The notes beneath the pieces are model-generated. The model saw only the letters and a list, made by a program, of their open reading frames with translations. It ran no database searches and was not told the DNA's origin. This document shows positions 1-8,111 of a DNA stretch of 32,933 bases, one piece after another. Position 1 is the stretch's first letter. Every line of letters begins with the position of its first letter. The stretch is taken from positions 1 to 32,933 of the forward strand of contig NZ_LFCT01000037.1 in the NCBI RefSeq assembly GCF_008692605.1. The letters run 5' to 3'. The position numbers and the translations under genes were made by a program. The DNA comes from Sphingobium estronivorans (lineage in GTDB: Bacteria > Pseudomonadota > Alphaproteobacteria > Sphingomonadales > Sphingomonadaceae).

Positions 1-1075
1 CGGGCGCCGGCTGCGGCGCGGGCTTGGGCGCTGCGGCGGTCGGCACGGCCACCGCCGGGCGGCTGGCGAAGCTGAACGGCTGGGTCAGGGGCGCAGCCGA
101 TGCGCCGACCTCGCTGTCGATGCCGGTGGCGACCACGGACACGCGAATCTTGCCGTTCAGACCGTCGTTGAAGGCCGAACCCCAGATGATGTTCGCGTCC
201 GGATCGACCAGTTCGCGGATATGGTTGGCGGCTTCGTCCACTTCCATCAGGCGCATGTCGTCGCCGCCGACGATCGAGACGATGACGCCCTTCGCGCCGC
301 GCATCGACACGCCGTCGAGCAGCGGGTTGGCAATCGCCTTTTCAGCGGCCTGCAACGCACGGCCGTCGCCTTCGGCTTCGCCGGTGCCCATCATCGCCTT
401 GCCCATTTCGCCCATCACCGAACGGACGTCGGCAAAGTCGAGGTTGATGAGGCCCGGCATGATCATCAGGTCGGTGATGCTGCGCACGCCCTGCTGCAAC
501 ACCTCGTCCGCCATCTGGAAGGCTTCCTTGAAGGTGGTGTTCGGGTTGGCGATCAGGAACAGGTTCTGGTTCGGAATGACGATGAGGGTATCGACATGCT
601 TCTGCAGTTCCTCGATGCCGGACTCCGCCGACTTCATGCGGCGATTGCCCTCGAAGGTGAAGGGCTTGGTCACGACGCCGACGGTCAGGATGCCGCGATC
701 GCGCGCGGCCTTGGCGATGACGGGCGCTGCGCCGGTGCCGGTGCCGCCGCCCATGCCGGCGGTGATGAAGCACATATGCGCGCCGTTCAGAGCCTCTTCG
801 ACCGAGGCGATGGTTTCCTCAGCGGCTGCCTTGCCGATTTCCGGGCGCGAGCCGGCGCCCAGGCCTTCGGTGATCTGCGGGCCAAGCTGGATGCGGCGTT
901 CCGCCGGGGAGGAGTTGAGCGCCTGCGCGTCGGTGTTGGCGACGATGAAATCCACGCCCTCGACCGAAGCGGCGATCATGTTCGCGATGGCGTTGCCGCC
1001 CGCGCCGCCGACGCCGATCACCGCGATGCGTGGCTTCAATTCGTCCACATGCGGTGGGCTGATTTCAATGCTCAT
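1..1075 (-). CDS. ftsZ: Cell division protein FtsZ (3' part cut by window edge)
   Basis: FtsZ is the tubulin-like GTPase that assembles the cytoplasmic Z ring and recruits the divisome. The ATG at 1075 gives MSIEISPPHVDELKPRIAVI, followed by the nucleotide-binding GVGGAGGNA stretch (about residue 20) and the tubulin signature GGGTGTGAAP (about residues 105-115). The T7 loop region (NLDFADVRSVM) follows. About 358 codons are present. The GTPase core is complete and the Ala/Pro-rich linker has begun when the window ends, so the C-terminal FtsA/ZipA-binding peptide is not visible. A strong ribosome binding site (GGAGGGAG) lies 11 bases upstream. It is the last gene of the dcw cluster and, unlike its neighbours, is separated from ftsA by 110 bp. 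No stop codon lies in the window. Confidence 0.97.
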   Translation of the reverse strand, partial: MSIEISPPHVDELKPRIAVIGVGGAGGNAIANMIAASVEGVDFIVANTDAQALNSSPAERRIQLGPQITEGLGAGSRPEIGKAAAEETIASVEEALNGAHMCFITAGMGGGTGTGAAPVIAKAARDRGILTVGVVTKPFTFEGNRRMKSAESGIEELQKHVDTLIVIPNQNLFLIANPNTTFKEAFQMADEVLQQGVRSITDLMIMPGLINLDFADVRSVMGEMGKAMMGTGEAEGDGRALQAAEKAIANPLLDGVSMRGAKGVIVSIVGGDDMRLMEVDEAANHIRELVDPDANIIWGSAFNDGLNGKIRVSVVATGIDSEVGASAAPLTQPFSFASRPAVAVPTAAAPKPAPQPAP

Positions 1076-1185
1076 AAATTTTAGCTCCCTCCAGCTTCGA
1101 TGACGTGAGCGAAACTGTCAACGAAGGTTAATGCAACAGATAATGGCGAGTTTCACTAGGTAATTTCGCCGGATTTCACTTTATT
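1076..1185 (-). promoter_or_regulatory. ftsA-ftsZ intergenic region, candidate ftsZ control region
   Basis: This is the only gap of note inside the dcw cluster. Read on the minus strand it contains three direct GTGAAA/GCGAAA repeats (plus-strand tttcac at 1151-1156 and 1174-1179, tttcgc at 1164-1169). It then has TTAACCTTCGTTGAC (1131 down to 1117), which resembles the alphaproteobacterial CtrA site TTAA-N7-TTAA with one degenerate half. A perfect TTGACA hexamer (1121-1116) overlaps this motif, but no good -10 follows at 16-18 bp. The GGAGGGAG ribosome binding site lies near 1087-1094. CtrA control of ftsZ is established in Caulobacter; its presence here is inference from one imperfect motif. 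I see no hairpin terminator after ftsA. Confidence 0.4.
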
Positions 1186-2472
1186 TCAATAGTTCGTCTT
1201 CATCGCCTTGACCATTCTTTGCCACCAGGCGGGCGCTCCGATACGATGAACCGTCTGAGGAGCAGGCGCTATCGTTCTAAGATCAACCGGGTTTGAAGCG
1301 CCGTAAAGCGCAAGACCGGCCAGCGTCGCGAAGGCCGGGCCGCTATGCGCCTCCGGCAAGGCCGCCAGTCCGCGCGGCCGCCCGATCCGCACGGCGCGCC
1401 CTAACGCACCCTGCGCATAATCGGCAATGCCCTTCATCTCCGCGCCGCCGCCGGTCAGCACGACCTGCCGCCCGGTCGGCGTGTTGAAGCCCATGCCCGC
1501 CAGCGCCCCGTTCACCTCGACCATGATCTGGTTCAGCCGCTCGCAGATCACCGCCACCAGCGCGGCGCGGGTGATCTTGCCGCCATCGGCATTGGGACCG
1601 GCGCTCTGCCCCGGAATGGCGACATCGCCATGGGGCGCGGCGATCTCGATCATGTCGCGGAAATCGCGGCGGTTCTGCATCGCGGAGCCGTAGAAGCATT
1701 TGATCCGCTCCGCCTGGCTGCGGCGGATGCCGAAAGCCGACGCGATGTCGTCGGTGATGTCGGACGCGCCGATGGGGATGCTGTGCAGCCCGACCAGCAT
1801 CCCGCCCGCATAGAGCGAGACATTGGTCACGCCCGCGCCCAGTTCGACCAGCGCCACGCCCAGATCCCGTTCCTCCTCGGACAGGCAGGCAAGGCCGGTG
1901 GCGATGGGCGAGGCGACGATGGAGTTGACGTTGAGATAGGCTCCGCGCACGCACAGGTCGAGATTGGCGAGCGGCGCGCCATCGGCCAGCACCACATGGA
2001 TGTCGACGCCCAGCAGGTCGGCGTGCATCCCCAGCGGCTTCTTCACCGGCACGCGGCCATTGATGGTGAAGCAGGTCGGCTGGGCATGGAGCACCACCCG
2101 GCCATCGGGGTCGATCCCCTGCTGACCGGTGGTGAGGAGATCGTCGATATCCGCTTGCTCGACGCGATAGCCGCCCATGTCGCGCTCGACCGTGACGACA
2201 TCGCTGACCAGGCTGCCGCCCGAGAAGCTGACCCAGACATCCTCGATATTGGTGCCCGCGACGCGCTCGGCCTGCTCGACCGTCTCGCGCACGGCGAGTT
2301 CGGTGCGCTCCATGTCCGCGATGAAGCCGCGCCGCACGCCCCGGCTCTCCCGCTGGCCCGTGCCCAAAATCGCCAGCTCGCCATTTTCGGTGCGCCCCGC
2401 AATCAGCGCGGACACCTTCCACGATCCGATGTCGATCGCGGTGACGAGCTTATCGACCTTGGGTTGTGCCAT
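1186..2472 (-). CDS. ftsA: Cell division protein FtsA
   Basis: FtsA is an actin-fold ATPase that tethers FtsZ to the inner membrane and signals to the periplasmic septal synthase. The 428-residue product has the phosphate-1 motif AIDIGSWKVSALIAG (about residues 13-27), the SHS2/1C insertion region around residues 85-165 and the adenosine motif VVLTGGGAEMKGIADYA near residue 340. It ends with an aromatic/basic amphipathic helix (APAWWQRMVKAMKTNY), the usual membrane-targeting sequence. Length matches the family. The ATG at 2472 lies 5 bp after the ftsQ stop, so it is co-transcribed with ftsQ. Nothing is missing. Confidence 0.97.
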   Translation of the reverse strand: MAQPKVDKLVTAIDIGSWKVSALIAGRTENGELAILGTGQRESRGVRRGFIADMERTELAVRETVEQAERVAGTNIEDVWVSFSGGSLVSDVVTVERDMGGYRVEQADIDDLLTTGQQGIDPDGRVVLHAQPTCFTINGRVPVKKPLGMHADLLGVDIHVVLADGAPLANLDLCVRGAYLNVNSIVASPIATGLACLSEEERDLGVALVELGAGVTNVSLYAGGMLVGLHSIPIGASDITDDIASAFGIRRSQAERIKCFYGSAMQNRRDFRDMIEIAAPHGDVAIPGQSAGPNADGGKITRAALVAVICERLNQIMVEVNGALAGMGFNTPTGRQVVLTGGGAEMKGIADYAQGALGRAVRIGRPRGLAALPEAHSGPAFATLAGLALYGASNPVDLRTIAPAPQTVHRIGAPAWWQRMVKAMKTNY

Positions 2473-2477
2473 GGCGC

Positions 2478-3425
2478 TTAGCCTTCCTCGCCCTTTGCGG
2501 GCGCATCAGCGCTCGCGGCGGGCTTTTCACTGGACGTTCCGGTTCCCTGGCCCTGCGGCAAACGCAGCACGAAACGATCCGGATCACGCATGTCGAACTT
2601 GACGATGCCCCGGCCCAGCAGCCGGTTCACGCCATCCATGCGCGCGAAATTGACGAGCGCCGTCGCGGAGGGCTTGTCCCCCTCGGGCAGCGACAGCGTC
2701 TCCCCCGACTGAAAGCGCAGGTCCCAGCGCCGGTTCCCGACCCAGGTGGCGCCGGCCAGCATCGGCTTCAGCGCAGGCGCATTCTCCATCAGCTTGTTCA
2801 GCCCTGCGGTCTGGAGATTGGCGTTCGGCCCCACCACCAGCGGCAGGTCGGGCATCGCGCCGGGCGACACCGATTGCAGCACCACGCCCGCCACGTCGAT
2901 CAGGTGAAGCTGGCCGTCATGCTGCCACACCGCGACGGGATCGCGTTCCACGACATCGACCACCAGCGTATCGGGCAGGCGCCGGGAAATGCGCGCATCC
3001 TTGACCCAGCCAAGCTTCAGCATCTCATCGCGCACCTTGGGCAGGTCGAGCGAGAGCATGGAACGGTTCACCTGCCCCAGCGCGATATTGTAGATCGGCA
3101 GCTCGTCCATCCGTTCGACGCCGCGCACCTCCACCTTCTCGACCTCGAAACCGGCGTTCGCGGCGAGTTCGGACGCCTTCTGCCCGGCCATGGCGGGCAG
3201 GCCCAGCAGCATCGCAATGCCGACGACGCCCGCCAGCACAATCCCGACGATCGCCCAACTGGCGATGCGTTGCAGCGTCTCTTCGCTGAAGGGGAGCAGG
3301 TCGAGCAGGCCGTCGACCCAGCTGCGGCGCTTGACCGTGCGGCCCCTTCCCCCGCTGCGGCCGCGCGCGCCGGTCGCGCGCGTCAGCCGCGCCGTCCCGC
3401 CACGCCGGATGCGTGCTTCAGCCAT
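2478..3425 (-). CDS. ftsQ: Cell division protein FtsQ
   Basis: FtsQ is a bitopic divisome protein that links early cytoplasmic components to the FtsBL/FtsWI complex in the periplasm. The chosen ATG at 3425 gives a 315-residue protein beginning MAEARIRRGGTARLTRATG. The N-terminus is very basic and cytoplasmic, one membrane helix follows (ASWAIVGIVLAGVVGIAMLL, about residues 65-85), then a POTRA domain (FEVEKVEVRGVERMDELPI) and the FtsQ domain. The reading frame is open further upstream, but that part lies inside ddl. The chosen start overlaps the ddl stop by 8 bases, in keeping with the compact layout. The Pro/Ala/Ser tail after about residue 295 is probably disordered. Confidence 0.94.
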   Translation of the reverse strand: MAEARIRRGGTARLTRATGARGRSGGRGRTVKRRSWVDGLLDLLPFSEETLQRIASWAIVGIVLAGVVGIAMLLGLPAMAGQKASELAANAGFEVEKVEVRGVERMDELPIYNIALGQVNRSMLSLDLPKVRDEMLKLGWVKDARISRRLPDTLVVDVVERDPVAVWQHDGQLHLIDVAGVVLQSVSPGAMPDLPLVVGPNANLQTAGLNKLMENAPALKPMLAGATWVGNRRWDLRFQSGETLSLPEGDKPSATALVNFARMDGVNRLLGRGIVKFDMRDPDRFVLRLPQGQGTGTSSEKPAASADAPAKGEEG

Positions 3426-4383
3426 GCTTTGCCCCCATCTGTGCGCCCTTTTGCGCCTCCTCCAGCGCCTGCTCGACAATACGCTCCACCAGCTCCGCAT
3501 AGTCAATGCCCAGCTTTGCCGCCTGTTCGGGAACGAGGCTCAAGGGCGTCATGCCCGGCTGGGTGTTGACCTCCAGCAGGAACAGCCCCTCGATCCCCTG
3601 CGTGTCGTCCCAGCGGAAATCGGAGCGCGACGCGCCCTTGCAGCCCAGCAACTGATGGGCGCGCAAGGCAATCGCCTTGCAGGCTTCGCTAATCTCATTG
3701 GGAATTTCCGCCGGGCAAACATGCTCGGTCATGCCGTCGGTATATTTGGCGTCGAAATCATAGAAGCCGCTTTTCGGGCGCAGTTCCGTCACCAGCAGCG
3801 CCTCGTCGCCCAGCACGGCGGTCGTCAGTTCCCGGCCGCGAATATAGGGTTCGGCCAGAAGCTGGTCGAAATGCTGCCAAGGCCCCTCGACATCGCGGCC
3901 GATGGGCGAGCCGGCATTGCCGCCCTCCGTCACGATGGCGACGCCGACCGAACTGCCCTCATTGACCGGCTTCACCACATAGGGGCGCGGCAGGGGGTCG
4001 CTCTCATACAGGCTGGCGCTCTCGACGATATGACCACCGGGCATGGGGATGCCATGGGGAACGAGCGCCTGCTTGGTCAGTTGCTTGTCGATGGCGATGA
4101 CCGAGGTGGCAAGGCCGCTATGGGTATAGGTGAGGCCCATCAGGTCCATCATGCCCTGCACCGTGCCATCTTCGCCGGGGACGCCATGAAGGGCGTTGAA
4201 CACCACATCGGCCCCGGTCTCGGCCAGCCGTGCAGCGACGTCGCGGTCCATGTCGATCCGCGTGACCCTGTGCCCGCGCGATTCCAGCGCCTTGGCGACG
4301 CCCTCGCCCGACGACAGCGAAACAGGCCGCTCAGCCGACCAGCCACCCATCAGGACGGCAACATGCCAGGGACCACGGCTCAT
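3418..4383 (-). CDS. ddl: D-alanine--D-alanine ligase
   Basis: Ddl makes the D-Ala-D-Ala dipeptide with ATP in the cytoplasm; MurF then adds it to the UDP-MurNAc tripeptide. The 321-residue protein starts MSRGPWHVAVLMGGWSAER, with the family's GG-SAER motif. It has the ATP-grasp fold with VKPVNEGSSVGVAIV (ATP loop), a central domain containing AKYTDGMTEHVCPAEI, and the metal-binding end LLEVNTQPGMTP. The ATG at 4383 overlaps the murB stop as ATGA, which fixes the start; the longer open frame upstream is a shadow of murB. Its 3' end overlaps ftsQ by 8 bases. Confidence 0.96.
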   Translation of the reverse strand: MSRGPWHVAVLMGGWSAERPVSLSSGEGVAKALESRGHRVTRIDMDRDVAARLAETGADVVFNALHGVPGEDGTVQGMMDLMGLTYTHSGLATSVIAIDKQLTKQALVPHGIPMPGGHIVESASLYESDPLPRPYVVKPVNEGSSVGVAIVTEGGNAGSPIGRDVEGPWQHFDQLLAEPYIRGRELTTAVLGDEALLVTELRPKSGFYDFDAKYTDGMTEHVCPAEIPNEISEACKAIALRAHQLLGCKGASRSDFRWDDTQGIEGLFLLEVNTQPGMTPLSLVPEQAAKLGIDYAELVERIVEQALEEAQKGAQMGAKHG

Positions 4384-5321
4384 TTCGACGACCTCACTAG
4401 ATTTTCCTGATTGGCGTCGCCGGCAAACCGGCCGACACGCTGAATTTCCCATTCCAGTTCGACGCCGCTCCTGTCCTTGACGCGGCGGCGGACTTCCTCG
4501 CCCAAAGCCTCGATATCCGCGCTGGTCGCGTCGCCCAGGTTGAGGAGGAAATTGGTATGCTTCTCCGACACCTGCGCCCCGCCCCATTGCAGGCCACGGC
4601 AACCGGCTTCGTCCACAAGCTGCCAGGCTTTATGGCCATCCGGGTTCTTGAAGGTCGACCCGCCGGTCTTGCTGCGAAGCGGCTGGCTTTCCTCACGAGC
4701 GGCGGCGATGCGGTCCATCTCCGCCTGGATCGCGGCGGATTCGCCGGGCACGCCCCGGAACACGGCGCTCACCACCACCGCGCCTTCGGGCAGGGTGCTG
4801 TGGCGGTAGGTATAGCCCAGCGCATCGAGCGGCAGCGTCACGCATTCGCCGGAACGCAGCACGACTTCGCACTCCACCAATATGTCGCAGGTCTCGCGGC
4901 CATAAGCGCCCCCGTTCATGCGCACGAAGCCGCCGACCGTGCCGGGGATCGAACGCAGGAACTCCAGCCCCGCAATCCCGGCATCGCGCGCCGTCGAGGA
5001 GACGAGAATACCCGAGGCCCCTCCCCCGCAGCGCAGGCTGGTCGCATCGACCTGCTCGACCTTGGCGAAGGGCTTGCCAAGGCGCACGACCACCCCCGGA
5101 ACGCCACCGTCGCGGACGATCAGGTTGGAACCGAGGCCGAGCGCCATGACCGGAATAGCCGGATCAAGATCGCGCAGAAAATCGGACAGGTCTTGGCGGT
5201 CCTTCGGCTCGAACAGCCATTGCGCAAGGCCCCCCGCCTTGAACCAGACGAGGGGACCCAGCGGCGCATCAGCTTTCAGCGAACCGCGAACCGAAGGAAG
5301 GGGCGCCGTCGCAACCGTCAA
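4380..5321 (-). CDS. murB: UDP-N-acetylenolpyruvoylglucosamine reductase MurB
   Basis: MurB is an FAD enzyme that reduces UDP-GlcNAc-enolpyruvate to UDP-MurNAc with NADPH. Motifs seen are the N-terminal WFKAGGLAQWL, the FAD-binding GLGSNLIVRDGG, SIPGTVGGFVRMNGGAYG, and the catalytic-serine region GGSTFKNPDG, followed by SEKHTNFLLN. No ATG lies before WFKAGG except far upstream in other genes. The best start is TTG at 5321, overlapping the stop of the small upstream ORF as TTGA, with a GGGGGA ribosome binding site 7 bases before it. This gives 313 residues, normal for the family. The C-terminus overlaps ddl as ATGA. The start codon is inferred; the identity is secure. Confidence 0.94.
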   Translation of the reverse strand: MTVATAPLPSVRGSLKADAPLGPLVWFKAGGLAQWLFEPKDRQDLSDFLRDLDPAIPVMALGLGSNLIVRDGGVPGVVVRLGKPFAKVEQVDATSLRCGGGASGILVSSTARDAGIAGLEFLRSIPGTVGGFVRMNGGAYGRETCDILVECEVVLRSGECVTLPLDALGYTYRHSTLPEGAVVVSAVFRGVPGESAAIQAEMDRIAAAREESQPLRSKTGGSTFKNPDGHKAWQLVDEAGCRGLQWGGAQVSEKHTNFLLNLGDATSADIEALGEEVRRRVKDRSGVELEWEIQRVGRFAGDANQENLVRSSK

Positions 5322-5515
5322 TCGCGCATCCCCCAGAGCCGCATCCAGCCCTTCATCGCCTTCATGCCCGCTTCGCCGGCCGGATTGGCGGCCAGCCCGG
5401 CGTCCACATTGCGCTGGGCCGCGTCCACCATCTGCTGCGCGACCTCGATGCCCTGCATCTGCATGTCGATCATGCGTTTCTGCATTTCGAGACCGACATT
5501 GAACAGTTCGAACAT
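5318..5515 (-). CDS. Conserved-looking small protein of unknown function between murC and murB
   Basis: I do not recognise a family. The 65-residue product starts MFELFNVGLEMQKRMIDMQM and has ten methionines. Residues 3-40 look like one long amphipathic, possibly coiled helix (repeated M/I/V/L with Gln and Asp between). A Gly/Ala/Asn/Pro break near residues 40-50 is followed by a second short basic helix with two tryptophans (KAMKGWMRLWGMRD). There is no signal peptide or full membrane segment. Its ATG shares a base with the murC stop (TGATG) and its stop overlaps the murB TTG start (TTGA), so it fills the murC-murB gap exactly. A GGGGGA-type ribosome binding site lies about 10 bases upstream. 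The tight coupling supports a real gene. A phasin-like or membrane-surface helix role is only a guess. Confidence 0.75.
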   Translation of the reverse strand: MFELFNVGLEMQKRMIDMQMQGIEVAQQMVDAAQRNVDAGLAANPAGEAGMKAMKGWMRLWGMRD

Positions 5516-6948
5516 CAGGCCGCTTCCCCCCGGCTCTTTGGCGCCGCCACGGCAGAGGCCAGGCCAGCGGCCCATTTGGTGATGTCACCCGCGCCAAGGC
5601 AGATAATCATGTCGTCGGCCTGAAGATCGGCGGCAATCGCGCGGGCGAGATCGTCGGCGCCCTCGATGGTCGCGGCATGGCGATGGCCCCGGCGCTTCAA
5701 ACCGGCGACCAGTTCGGCGCTGTCCACGCCCTCGATCGGCTGCTCGCCCGCCGGATAGACCGGGGCGGCATAGACGAGATCGGCGTCGTTGAACGCCTGC
5801 TGGAACTCGTCCATCAGATCGCGCAAGCGGGTGAAGCGGTGCGGCTGAACCACGGCGATGACGCGGCCCTTCGCGCCTTCGCGCGCGGCGGCGAGCACCG
5901 CCTTGATCTCGACCGGGTGGTGGCCGTAATCGTCGATGACCGTCGCAACGCCATCTCCCGCCGGGATTTCCCCGACCTTGGTGAAGCGGCGTTTCACGCC
6001 CCCGAACTTGGCAAAGCCGGTCTGGATCGTTGCGTCATCAATGCCCATTTGCAGCGCCACGCCGATGGCGGCCATGGCGTTCAGCACATTATGGCGGCCC
6101 GGCATCGGCATTTCGATCCCTTCGATGCGGCGGAGCGACCCGTCGCGCTCGCGGATCTGCACGTCGAAGCGGTTGCCGCCGGGAATAGGCTGGACATTCT
6201 CGCCGCGAATATCGGCCTGCGCCGAGAAACCGTAAGTGACAATGCGCCGGTCCTGCACGCGGGGCAGGATCGCCTGCACCTCCGGGTGATCGAGGCACAG
6301 CATCGCCGCGCCGTAAAAGGGCACATTCTCGACAAATTCGACAAAGGCGTCCTTCACCTTGTCGAAGCTGCCATAATGGTCGAGATGTTCGGGATCGATA
6401 TTGGTCACGACCGCCAGCGTGCCGTCGAGGCGCAGGAAGCTGCCGTCGCTCTCATCGGCTTCGACCACCATCCAGTCGCTCTTGCCGAGCCGGGCGTTGG
6501 ACCCGTAACTGTTGATGATGCCGCCGTTGATGACGGTCGGGTCGACCCCGCCCGCGTCCAGCAGCGCCGCGACCATCGAGGTGGTCGTGGTCTTGCCGTG
6601 CGTGCCCGCGACCGCGACGGTCGATTTCAGGCGCATCAGTTCCGCCAGCATTTCCGCGCGGCGGATGACGGGAACGCGTTTTTCCAGCGCCAGATCGACT
6701 TCGGGATTGCCCTTCTTGATCGCGGTGGAGGTCACGACCACGGCGGCATCGCCCAGATTTTCGGCCTTGTGGCCGATCATCACGTCGATGCCCTTCTTGC
6801 GCAATCCTTCCACGACATAGCCCTCGGCTACGTCCGACCCCTGAACCTTGTAACCCAGATTATGCATCACTTCGGCGATGCCGGACATGCCGATGCCGCC
6901 AATGCCGATGAAATGGATCGTGCCGATGTCGGTGCCGACACCCTTCAT
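5515..6948 (-). CDS. murC: UDP-N-acetylmuramate--L-alanine ligase
   Basis: MurC adds L-alanine to UDP-MurNAc, the first peptide step of the cytoplasmic precursor pathway. The 477-residue protein has the N-terminal Rossmann motif IHFIGIGGIGMSGIAEVM (residues 11-28), the Mur ligase P-loop AGTHGKTTTTSMVAALL (about residues 115-130), NIDPEHLDHYGSFD, and the C-terminal domain beginning near VIDDYGHHPVEIKAVLAAAR. Its ATG overlaps the murG stop (ATGA) and its own stop overlaps the small ORF's ATG (TGATG). Length and motifs are typical. Confidence 0.97.
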   Translation of the reverse strand: MKGVGTDIGTIHFIGIGGIGMSGIAEVMHNLGYKVQGSDVAEGYVVEGLRKKGIDVMIGHKAENLGDAAVVVTSTAIKKGNPEVDLALEKRVPVIRRAEMLAELMRLKSTVAVAGTHGKTTTTSMVAALLDAGGVDPTVINGGIINSYGSNARLGKSDWMVVEADESDGSFLRLDGTLAVVTNIDPEHLDHYGSFDKVKDAFVEFVENVPFYGAAMLCLDHPEVQAILPRVQDRRIVTYGFSAQADIRGENVQPIPGGNRFDVQIRERDGSLRRIEGIEMPMPGRHNVLNAMAAIGVALQMGIDDATIQTGFAKFGGVKRRFTKVGEIPAGDGVATVIDDYGHHPVEIKAVLAAAREGAKGRVIAVVQPHRFTRLRDLMDEFQQAFNDADLVYAAPVYPAGEQPIEGVDSAELVAGLKRRGHRHAATIEGADDLARAIAADLQADDMIICLGAGDITKWAAGLASAVAAPKSRGEAA

Positions 6949-8111
6949 GCGGGAACTCCCTGGAGATTGAGGCTGGTGGGCGTCGGGCCGACACGCAGCG
7001 GGTCGTTGACGATGGGCGCAGGGCCGATGCTTTCGAGCAGGTCGGCCATGTCGCGCGCGGCATTGGGACGGCCGCAGGCGCGGGCGCGCCTGGCGGCGTT
7101 CTGGAGGGCGCCGGGTTCCAGCGCCATTTTCTGCATCTGCTTGGCGAGTTCGACCGCCGTGAAGCGGGCCTGCGGGATGGTCCGCGCACCCCCTGCCTCG
7201 GTCATTTCGCGGGCATTGGCGGTCTGATGGTCGTCCATGGCGCTGGGCAGCGGGATCAGGATCGCCGGGCGGCCCGCGCAGGTCAGTTCCGCCAGCGTCG
7301 AAGCCCCTGCCCGCGCAATCACCAGATGCGACCAGCCGAGCTTTTCCGGCACATCGTTGAAATAGGTCGCGAGATCCGCCGGGATTTCGAGGTCGGCATA
7401 GAGCTTGCGGACCCGCTCAATATCCTCGGCGCGGCATTGCTGCGTCACCTGCAAACGGCGGCGCAGGCTCAAGGGCAACATGCCCAGGCCATCGGGCACC
7501 ACGGAGGAGAGGATCGTCGCGCCCTGGCTCCCGCCGATCACCAGCACGCGGAACACGCTCTCGTCCGTCAGCGCCGGAAATTCCTCTTCCCGAAGCTGCT
7601 TCACTTCCTCACGCACCGGATTGCCGATCAGATGCACCTTGTCGGCATATTTGTCCCTGAGCCGTTCCACATTGGGATAGGCCGTGGCAATCGCATCGAC
7701 CCGCCCCGCCAGATAGCGGTTCACCCGGCCCAGCACGGCATTTTGCTCATGGATCGCGGTCGGAATGCCATCGGCCAGCGCGCCCAGCAGCGCGGGCATG
7801 GCGGGATAGCCGCCAAAGCCCACCACGGCGGTGGGGCGGAACGTCTCGTTCAGCCGCCGGGACATGGCGCGCCCCGCCATGATCGCCTTCAACGCGCCCG
7901 CCCAGCTGCCGGGATTCCTGGTCATCCGCCCGGCGGGCATGACATGAACCTGCGCCTTGTCGAAGATTCCGGGAATCTTCGCGCCGCGCTCATCCGTCAC
8001 CAGCGCGACATGATGGCCACGCGCCATCAGCTCTTCCGCGACGGCATGCGCGGGAATCATATGACCGCCCGTCCCGCCTGCGGCGAGGACGAAGTGACGG
8101 GAAATGCTCAT
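6945..8111 (-). CDS. murG: Lipid II synthase MurG (GlcNAc transferase)
   Basis: MurG transfers GlcNAc from UDP-GlcNAc to lipid I on the inner face of the membrane, producing lipid II. The chosen ATG at 8111 gives 388 residues beginning MSISRHFVLAAGGTGGHMIP, with the first glycine-rich loop of the GT-B fold. The second loop is VLVIGGSQGA, and the UDP-GlcNAc site is seen in VIARAGASTLAELTCAGRPAILIPLP followed by DHQTANAREM. The ATG overlaps the ftsW stop as ATGA, and the MurG stop overlaps the murC ATG. A longer open frame upstream lies in ftsW and is not used. Confidence 0.96.
   Translation of the reverse strand: MSISRHFVLAAGGTGGHMIPAHAVAEELMARGHHVALVTDERGAKIPGIFDKAQVHVMPAGRMTRNPGSWAGALKAIMAGRAMSRRLNETFRPTAVVGFGGYPAMPALLGALADGIPTAIHEQNAVLGRVNRYLAGRVDAIATAYPNVERLRDKYADKVHLIGNPVREEVKQLREEEFPALTDESVFRVLVIGGSQGATILSSVVPDGLGMLPLSLRRRLQVTQQCRAEDIERVRKLYADLEIPADLATYFNDVPEKLGWSHLVIARAGASTLAELTCAGRPAILIPLPSAMDDHQTANAREMTEAGGARTIPQARFTAVELAKQMQKMALEPGALQNAARRARACGRPNAARDMADLLESIGPAPIVNDPLRVGPTPTSLNLQGVPA

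Noticed and set aside
5677..7227. 516-codon plus-strand open frame antisense to murC and murG
   Set aside because: Same composition artefact; it mirrors conserved Mur ligase sequence on the other strand.
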